DNA of 64,000 nt, taken from positions 1,302,001 to 1,366,000 of the forward strand of contig WIUZ02000009.1 of NCBI GenBank assembly GCA_015956445.1. The letters run 5' to 3'. Below are positions 56,190 to 64,000 of this stretch, in pieces (position 1 is the stretch's first letter; every line of letters begins with the position of its first letter). A model generated the notes under the pieces. It was not told the origin of the DNA. It saw nothing but the letters and a program-made list of their open reading frames with translations, and searched no databases. The DNA comes from Thelephora terrestris (taxonomy: Eukaryota; Basidiomycota; Agaricomycetes; Thelephorales; Thelephoraceae). Position numbers and translations under genes: made by a program.

Positions 56190-57839
56190 GTTTGGAATGA
56201 TTCTGGGTGGATCGACGATGGTGTCGCGTGCAAGAGTTGGAGAGTGAAAGGAAATAGTGAGGGAGGAGACACAAGCGAGGGCGAAGACCCGTGCGCTCGC
56301 GCTTTTGAAAGCGTTGATATTCCCACCCTGGAACGAGCAGTGACCAGGCCGTTGAGGGTGGAAACAAATCCACCATGGTCGTATTTCTCAAAGCCAAGGA
56401 AGCCATGTTTTCCCGCTATCTTGGAACACAGAATGACACCCGTAGCAACCGCAAACTTGGAGGGCCGAGAGCCGAAACGGTACGGATTCCGAGGTGGGTC
56501 CAGACAAAACCGAACCTTCGGAAGAGAAGAGGTGGCATACGGTCTCGACGTGTGCGATTCAGACGACCAAGGTTTCAAGGAAAACGCGAGACCGCTCTGC
56601 GCCATCGGCTAATCCCTGAAGTTGCGTGCAAACTACCAAGATAGACCTTCCCGGCTGCCACAAATATGCTGGCGCCTAGCGCAGGTTCTGTCTGGGGTAG
56701 AGAACCCTATCCGCCTGTACAACCGCGGACGACACGGGACGCCTCGCCGTTCCCACCAGGACCCGCTGAGCTGAGGTCGTTGGTCACCGGTGAGTCCTTT
56801 GACACCGTTGCCTGGGAATAAGGGGATGTAAATGACGGCAACGTGCAAATGTTATCTGTATTAGGGATATTGTAAATGCATGTAACGCGTCGCGGGCTGC
56901 GGCTCCACCCTGCAAAGTATCTGAAGCGCGACGGCCGCGTACTAGCCGATCTAAGGAAGAGATGAGTAAAGGACGATGAAACACTCGATGTAGGGACGGA
57001 CGTGGGGGATGGCTTCGGCAAGAACGGGCAACACAGTCGAACGTTTGAAAGATGGCCTTGGCTTACTTCTGAGCCTTGAAGACATTCTGTGCGGCTTCTG
57101 CGAGCTCTTTCTCCCTCTGCACTACTTGCTCAACGGTCAACTATGGGAGGAAGGGGAGGTAAGAATCGACCGATGTATATCAACGATTCGTGTATGGATG
57201 GGAACCAATTACTCACCCCTCGTTAACCAGCAGCCTCTGCGTCTCTCTTTTCCATTAACTAGAACTCCATAGAGTCAAATTCCCTGCTAACCGACGCCTT
57301 GGACCCCAGAACATACCTCTGCAAAATGGAACGCAAGACGCAGATTAGCCCACCATCACAGCGAGAGATTCAAGGGTACAGGCAGGAACTAAGGAACCCG
57401 GTACACGCGTTGACATTAATCCAAAACGCACAACGCAGAAAACCGTAGCAAATTGCACAAGGCGGCAACGTCCCACGAACCTTGTCCTCTCCTGAGTGTA
57501 TCCTTGTGGACCCCCCACCCAACGCCCACCCCGGCGACGGTGGCCTCAAGCAACCCCACAACGAGGGTTCTGTGGAGGATGTCGGTTGATGGAGGCATCG
57601 AGACCCAAGCGAAGAGTTTCATGAATGCCCGTTGGCGGGTCGATCGGGACATCAGCCTCGCGTTTGTTTGGTCATCGTAAACAGATGCGGCACATCTCGA
57701 TTGCGATGTAGATACAAGGGTCGGATATCGCAAAAAAAACTAGAGTGCACGGGTGGCAACTCCAAGGTACTACATATTGCTATTACGAAAACTGTAAAGT
57801 AGGGACAAGGAAGTAGGAGGGACATTCAATGTAACGTCA
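56190..57839. other. Region without a well-supported gene
   Basis: 1.65 kb. The first part is probably the promoter of the minus-strand gene ending at 55440. A short minus-strand exon at 57064-57140 is listed separately. Several 60-120 codon ORFs on both strands overlap each other and have no recognisable domain. Confidence 0.35.
57064..57140 (-). CDS. Possible last exon of a small gene
   Basis: After an acceptor CTCCCATAG, the minus strand reads LTVEQVVQREKELAEAAQ then NVFKAQK and a stop at 57064. It is an amphipathic charged helix typical of a short C-terminus. A candidate donor GTGAGT lies at about 57218, but the upstream exon could not be matched in phase. Confidence 0.25.
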
Positions 57840-59834
57840 CGAGTTGGCGTACTTTATGGAGAACGACTCCACGAAGCCTGCTCGTGTCGTGGGCATTCTC
57901 CTCGACACCATTATAATGGGGGGGATATCCCTGACGGCGATAAGGTCGGAGAACTACGCGAGGGTCCACAGCAACAGGTTTCGCCCTCGTGAATTCATGA
58001 ATGGGTCTTGGGCGGGTGCGCTAGAGCGAACGTTAGACAAGCATGGAGGTGAAAACAGGTTTTGACTTGCATGCATCATTTCCCAGTACGCGAGGGTCAC
58101 TTTCGGAAGTGGCCTGCTCCAGTCGATCTCCCATGTAGAGGTAGGTGCAGTCCTGTATTTGGAGAGTAGTGAAGGCGGATGGAAAAATGCCTCGTCGATC
58201 AAATCCTTCATCGGATCTGAGGACATGTCGTTCGAACCCCCTAGGAAGTCGAGTTCGACCCCGATGCTCGCGAGGTAAGGCAGACAGGCAGCATGATATT
58301 CTTCTAGTTGTGAGACTCTCTTGGAGCCGCCGATGGTCGTGCAAAGATGGAGAGAACTTTGACCGTAGTAGTCTCCGCCAGTGAGATCGTAGTGCTCCCC
58401 AAGGAGACGATAAAGGTGTTTTAAGCGTTCTGCGGGTGGGACCCGGGTGTCATACTGTCCTTGAAAGCAAGCACACAGTCAATACCATGGTTCGACTTAT
58501 CTACTCAAGACACACAACGGAGGAGAGGTACGAACCCATCCCGGCCCCAAGAGGAAATTCCGCATCTCATCTTCTTTCTCGCCTGCATCCGCATGCTCAT
58601 TCCCTCTACCTTCCTCATCCGATTCCCCTTTGGCACGATAAGAGTCCCTTCGACCATCGGAAGTATAGCCCGTTGAGTCTGATTTCCCCGCGAGGGAAGA
58701 AGAGCGAGTGGAGGACAAAGAGGCCGTGGAATGGGACAAAGGTGAGAAGGACACGGAGAGAGGTGGATGAGTTGCGAGGGAGACGAAGAAAGAGAGGTGT
58801 GGCTTTATAACTTCTCCTTGATGGCTCAGTCCATGGCCAGGACAAAGGCCCCTCGTGTGTGGCGGGACGCGTGATGCGAAAGACATTCCAAAATTGAGGC
58901 ACGGCAGAATGGAAATATCCACGCGTCCATGCCGAATGGATGCCGACGATTTGAAGAACCTGTCGGTTCAGCCCAAACTTGCGACCCGGAAGGCAGGTAC
59001 AACCGTTCTTTCTGGTGCTCCGATATCCACAGGTGCTTGTATGACGATCAACTCTTTGGAGCGCACTACGTCTCTGTCAAAATGAGAGTTAAAACGGAGC
59101 CCTATGTAACGTCGGTTAACGTACGTGTAAGGTAGACCCAGGTGCCAGATCATCCGAGATTGCGGTAAGTTTTGCGTCGGCGAAGAGGGGCACGACCCAG
59201 CATGAGCTGGCCGCGTCCTTCAGCCGTTCGGACGACCTCTCCGGCCATGTTCCACGCCGATTCGCCTGATTCAACCTTGCTCTTCTGCACTTTTTTCGAG
59301 TTGACGCGCACCGGTTCTCCGGTCGGTCGATCGTACATGAGATTCAGCCAATCGTTTCGACACTTGGAAAGGGTGTGCAGATTCCGCGTTAACTTTCGGG
59401 GTAGTCCGCGGGAGACTGCAGAGCTGTATAGCAACGAAAGCGTGTTATCCACTGTTGCGATTCGTTGAGCTCAAGAGCAGATGCCTTACGTGAATGCAAT
59501 GTTCGACGTACTGCGTGTTTCCAGTTTGTTCAGCCATTCTTGAGCTTGGGCGGCGGCTCTAGCCCCGTCCTCCGTCGGCGAGGGATGTTGAACTTTCTGG
59601 GCCATTTGGGCCGCCATCTCGAACAATGGTCTCCACGTGACGCGCAGCCTAGGCGTTGCTGGCCCGGCGTGTAAGACCGACGCTGAGCTTGCCCCCAAGA
59701 CGAGTCGGTAAAAACTCCTCAAACCTGGGGGGGAGTCGATGGACCATGAGCGGAAAGTGTGATGGCCGGATCATGTGAAATCGATCCCCCCCGCCTTCTG
59801 GGCCATCCCGTATCCTCTTGGGCCTTGATCCCAT
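57840..59834 (-). CDS. Hypothetical multi-exon gene (model uncertain)
   Basis: Several coding-like blocks lie in order on the minus strand: PSHFPLMVHRLPPRFEEFLP (about 59760); FEMAAQMAQKVQHPSPTEDG (about 59600); NDWLNLMYDRPTGEPVRVNS and MAGEVVRTAEGRGQLMLG (59170-59360); LGEHYDLTGGDYYGQSSLHL and LEEYHAACLPYLASIGVELD (58230-58420); FFHPPSLLSKYRTAPTSTWE (58080-58190). A C-terminal block ending IKYANS lies near 57850. Frames change between blocks as expected for introns, but I could not fix all junctions. They may be two genes or partly degenerate. No family recognised. Confidence 0.4.
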
Positions 59835-60428
59835 CTCAATGTATCTATTCTCCTGGCATTTGGTTTCTAGGCTGAAGGGTCTCCATCGCCTACCAGAAGG
59901 AATTAAGATGCAAATCCCACAGAAAAGGAATGGGTTGACTCTGTGGAACCGCTATCACAATTTCTTGTGCGGCAGTACACCACGAGGAGCTGAAACGTCC
60001 AGGGGCATGGGCGTAGGTGGAACGGACGAGCGACGCTCACCAAGCTGATGGTGTCGCGTTCAAAAATTAAGACCTGCAACAGCGATCCTTCTACCTTCCC
60101 GTGCTCGCGTTCATCCCTGTGGCATTTCTCTGCTTGTATGAGTACCGTTCGGGTTTTGGATCATCAGGATTAGGAACGCTGAAAGCCATCGCACGTCCGA
60201 TGGGTCCCAAGAAGTGTTGTGTAGACCGGCGTTTTGTTCCACGCGACGAGTGAGTTTGGGTGAGGAAAGCGATAAGATAAGATAGGAAAACGCCGACGCA
60301 CGCGCCAGTTAACCGGCGACCGCTCTGGCGCTTATTTAAAGTTGACCTTCATGACAATCGCCCGCAAATACGAATACTGGACAGCAGATCCATTGCCCTG
60401 GGCTCAAGCTTTCTGAATCTCTCCGCTC
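59835..60428. promoter_or_regulatory. Promoter region of the TOK channel gene
   Basis: About 0.6 kb upstream of the channel ATG. A GATAAGATAAGATAGG cluster near 60270-60285 contains overlapping GATA-factor sites (HGATAR), and TATTTAAAG occurs near 60333. This would fit nitrogen-responsive control, but only by analogy. Confidence 0.35.
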
Positions 60429-63400
60429 ATGGGCTTACTCGCAATCTTCCTCGCCTCTTTATTGGTGTCCCGCCGCCAGGTGGAGCGCTCAGGAGACTCG
60501 GAAGATCCGGAGATGGCTCGCAGAGAAGTGGAACCTTCAGTAGAAGACTCCTACGACAACGAACGGCGCAGTCGCGACCTTGGGCCAAACGATGTTACTG
60601 CGGACGACGACGAATCCGCTCAAGCCTCAGACCAACAGGACGCCGATGAGGGCGAACGTGACGAATCATCACCTACAGCGCGTCGGGTAACCTTCGGCAC
60701 CACACCCTCCGGAGAGTCTAGCACAACACTCGAAAGGAATGCCGCGAAGCCAGGACTAGTAACCAGGCTAAAGGCTATCATATTCCCTCCGCACGACGAA
60801 AACGAACGCCTGTCCAACCATCGCGTTCTTCCGGTCATCTCCGGACTGGTCATTCCCTTCTCCATCTTACTCGAGATCCCTGGCCTCACAGACAGCTGGT
60901 ACATTCGTACTGACCAGAACGTCATTGTAGAATCTCGACCCAATCCCATCAGTGTCGACGTATTACTCGCCATCTCCATGTTTTTCGCTGTTGTGGCCAA
61001 CGTCTCGTTGATCTGTCGGTTTCTGGAGAAAGGACCGGTCTTGACCACGACCTTGACTACCATAGCGTCCTTAACTTTACATGGTAATTTTCCTCTCCCG
61101 ATTTCTGTGTCCGACCGTGTCTCATGTTACACAGATATGGTCAACATCATCGTCCTTATTTTGTTCAGTGTCCAGCATCGGTTTAACGGTGGTTTTACGT
61201 ACGGCCACGCATACTGGATGACCGGTACATTTCTCCTACCCGAGTCCTTCGTTGCGCTCACCGATAGGCTTAGTGTGCTCCACCAGTGTGTCTAGCGCCA
61301 CCAACATCAGCCTAGTATGGGATCTACTGTGGACACGACACTTTACCGAGAGGGGTATGGGCACCCACTCCCACTATTCTTCCCGATGTGCGCTGATACC
61401 ATGTGCTAGGTAGCGGAGTGAGTCGAAAACAACGGTCGCTTCTGATCATCGTTATACTCCTCTTGGTATACGTCGCTTTCGGGGCCCTGGTCAACTCCTT
61501 TTTGATCCGTCTCGATTTCATTGACGCATTGTATTTTACCGTCGTTTCGATCGAAACCGTTGGCTTCGGCGACATCGTCCCAATCAACACCGCTTCTCGT
61601 GTGTTTATCTGCTTCTACATCATTTTCGGCATCCTCAACCTAGGTGTGGCCGTCGGCGTGGCAAGAGAAACGATTTTCGAGTGGCTGCAAATTAGTTACC
61701 AGCGACGCCTTTCCAAGATTCGCCGAACACATGAGGAACGCCGTCGTTGGCGGGTGTGGGAACGCAAGTGGAAAAGAGCTGTGGAGTGGAGGCTGAAGGA
61801 GATGGGTGCCGATACTTGGACAACTGACTTCACAGAGGACTCCGAATCAGGATCGATGATGGGCATCGCAAAGGACGAATCGAAATGGGCCAGGATCCTA
61901 CTCGTCAACCGGATCTTCCACACTAGGTTCAAGTACTACGAACACCACAAATACTTCCGGGAAGAGGGGCAAATCCGAGGCATCTCTTACGGTTATCCCG
62001 GAACTCATCTCAACGTCGAAGCTCTTTCTCGTGCCCAGCTGGAGGCGGTCGCTGTAGAATCTGGGGTTCCTCAGCACATCCTCCGCGCCGCAAGAAGTCG
62101 CCGCTCGTATATGACCAGGGTGCATACCATCGGTTCCGAATCTAGCGCTTCGATAAGACAGCGTTGGAGTCGGTGGTTTTGGTCTGAGCGTGAATCTCCT
62201 CCGACAGAACGTCCCGCGACACAGTTTATGAGGGGTTTGGAAGATATGAGCGGGATGTTGACCAAGTTTGCCATCGCGACAACCGGGGTTGGGATGAATC
62301 GGATGCCGTTGTGGGCGAACAACTTCACCCAGGACATTTATCGACAACGTTGCCAGACGTTTGACTCGACAGCTTCCGATAGCACGACCGTGTCCAGTGC
62401 AGCTCGGTCCACGATTAACGATGACCTTCAAGAAATCTCGAGCCTGGAAGAGAGGAAAGCATTCTGGGCAAAGGTAAGCTCGAAACAAATTTATGTAGAA
62501 GACCAAGTCGGATGAACGCAGTCGACAGCTAATTGTCACTTTGACGATGTTCATGATATTCTGGCTTGTGAGTTTGGGTAGAGTTGGTGGCCTTGGTCAT
62601 TCGCTCATTCTTGGATAGGTCGGCGCAGCATTATTCGTGGTCACAGAAAAGTGGACGTTTGGTATAGCGGTATACTTTTGTACGCTGGTGCCAGCCCTCT
62701 CCGCCTGGGAGAGCTGAAATTGTTATACACAGGTTTCATAACTTTCACGACCACCGGTTACGGGGATTATACCCCAGAGACCCCTGCCGGAAGATCTATA
62801 TTCGTCTTTTGGGCGTTGTTGGGACTCGCGACGATGACTATCTTGGTGTCAGGTACGCTTGATCTTTTCTGGACAGATGGTTATCGTTTGGTTGTGAAAC
62901 AGACATAGTGTTACAGGATGCTTTCTCGTCGAAGTACAAGAGCGCCTTGCACAGTGGTGTATTTGAGAATGCTGTCAAGAAGTATCGCCAGAAGACGAAG
63001 AAAGAGAACGAAGATGATCAAAAGCAGCTGAACATCCCCGCCAGGATCAGACCCTCTGTTGTTGAAGAGTCGTCTGCTCGAGCACAACGAATCTTGGAAG
63101 CTCTCCCTGGAAAAGTCCTCGAACAGACGAGAGTCTTCCATCGGTATATTCAGTACCTCCTTCAAGCCCACAGCGGGGAAGTCGTTACCATGGACCTGAT
63201 GCTGATGTTGGATGATATCAGTCGAGCTCAGAAACTGGATGACAGGATGAAAGAAGAGATTTTGCAGGACGATGAGGCGAAGAATGTAAGCATGAGTCTA
63301 TGCGTTATTGATTCTCCACTTAAGGTGATTAAATCCGTTTCTAGATGCTTTGTATCCTCAATTTTGAGAGTAAGACCTTTCCCGGAGCGTTTTGTCACGA

Positions 63401-63600
63401 TTTCTGACCCACTTCCAGGGGCACTTCGGGAGCTTGTCGATGTTGCTGAAGGCACACGATCGGCGTTATTCGAGAGAGATATAATAGTGGCACGATACAA
63501 GGAACAGCAACAGGGGAGCGGGCATGAAAATCTCGAGGGACATGCCTCGGGGTCTGGCACCTATCAAACCCATTCTCCTCGCGGCTCGGACGTTTCGTGA
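60429..63600 (+). CDS. TOK1: TOK-type outward-rectifying potassium channel
   Basis: Two-pore-domain, eight-helix fungal K+ channel of the plasma membrane. Exon 1 (60429-61082) has a disordered, acidic N-terminus of about 130 residues and the first helices. Later exons rejoin in phase, for example YWMT-VCSTSVSSATNISLVW. Pore 1 reads VSIETVGFGDIVP (GFG instead of GYG, common for TOK P1) and pore 2 TFTTTGYGDYTPE. A long cytosolic loop between them holds a basic coil (RRTHEERRRWRVWERKWKRA). The intron ending at 62908 (GTACGC..ACATAG) joins LVS to VLQDAFSSKYKSALHSGVFE. The C-terminal tail includes DDRMKEEILQDDEAKN followed by two short introns. The TGA is at 63598. A decayed copy of this last part lies at 24309-25000. 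Confidence 0.88.
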
Positions 63601-64000
63601 CGTGCACATGTTATTTTATTTTATTTTATTATTGGTTCCTTATATCAACGTGACACGCCTGTAATACAGATCACAAACCCCACGGCATCACTCAACGGTT
63701 GCTTAACCTGTTATCAAACCGACCCTAATAACACCGAGTTTATGGAAAACTCCGTGGCAGCTAATCATCGTCTGGAGGCAGCTGGTGTCATCTCAGCTCA
63801 ATCTTGGTTCCCGGTATCCGTCGTAGGTGGGTCGACTCACTTTCCTCTACTAATCGCAAAGTTCTAGACGCCCAGCGAGGGGATCGGGAATTTTCTGTGC
63901 ACGGCTCGCCCCTTGTGATTGGACCATCACCGCAAAGTTCAACTGTTCAAACCGCCTACTCGTGCGCCACGAGCATTGCGTTCATCCTCGGATTTCTCTG
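63601..64000. other. Intergenic, window end
   Basis: After the channel stop there is a TTTTA pentanucleotide run (63611-63634), then about 370 bp with no recognised gene before the window ends. Confidence 0.45.
63611..63634 (+). repeat. (ATTTT)n microsatellite
   Basis: TTATTTTATTTTATTTTATT: four near-perfect pentanucleotide units directly in the channel gene's 3' UTR. Confidence 0.75.

Overview
The window is nuclear DNA of a filamentous basidiomycete, most likely an Agaricomycete. The genes carry many short (about 45-80 bp) GT-AG introns. The families present (SWR1 ATPase, PKA catalytic subunit, Sfc1-type carrier, Lunapark, SulP permease with STAS, proteinase K-like subtilase, NACHT-WD40 STAND receptor, TOK potassium channel) are typical of that group. 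No sequence here fixes the genus.

Layout. 1-24 kb is a compact, gene-rich, CpG-rich housekeeping segment: the 3' end of an unknown gene, SWR1, PKA catalytic subunit, a divergent homeodomain-like gene sharing a 0.5 kb promoter with a mitochondrial succinate/fumarate carrier, an unknown low-complexity protein, Lunapark, a SulP anion permease and a secreted subtilase. 24.3-48.7 kb is a repeat island. 49-53.7 kb is a STAND (NLR-like) receptor gene. 53.7-60 kb holds poorly recognisable sequence with two hypothetical genes. 60.4-63.6 kb is a TOK outward-rectifier potassium channel; a decayed copy of its last exons sits at 24.3-25.0 kb.

The island is the unusual part. At least three, probably five, related elements are stacked and nested. 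They begin TGTCAGG and end CCTGACA, and the best ones have 5-bp target duplications (TCCTC for 26012-32913, ATGAC for 38696-42965). They are about 3.3-4.3 kb long and carry a CRE-like site and a TATA box about 450-470 bp from one end, but no reverse transcriptase, integrase or transposase is visible. Each looks like a giant solo LTR, or an unclassified TG..CA element. Each carries, antisense to that end promoter, a multi-exon gene for a coiled-coil protein of unknown function with its own TATA box (called UCC here). A sixth, structurally similar coiled-coil/Cys-rich gene lies at 46.0-46.9 kb.

A second mobile family has repeatedly entered the same genes: near-perfect palindromes of 724-953 bp with CACTGGGG..CCCCAGTG ends and 3-bp target duplications, that is, non-autonomous CACTA-like fold-back elements. 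Four of the five sit in the last exon of a UCC gene. In copies C, D and E, removing the palindrome plus one duplication rejoins an open frame. The combination of LTR-like ends, a conserved antisense cargo gene and a recurrent hairpin parasite is the best candidate here for an undescribed system.
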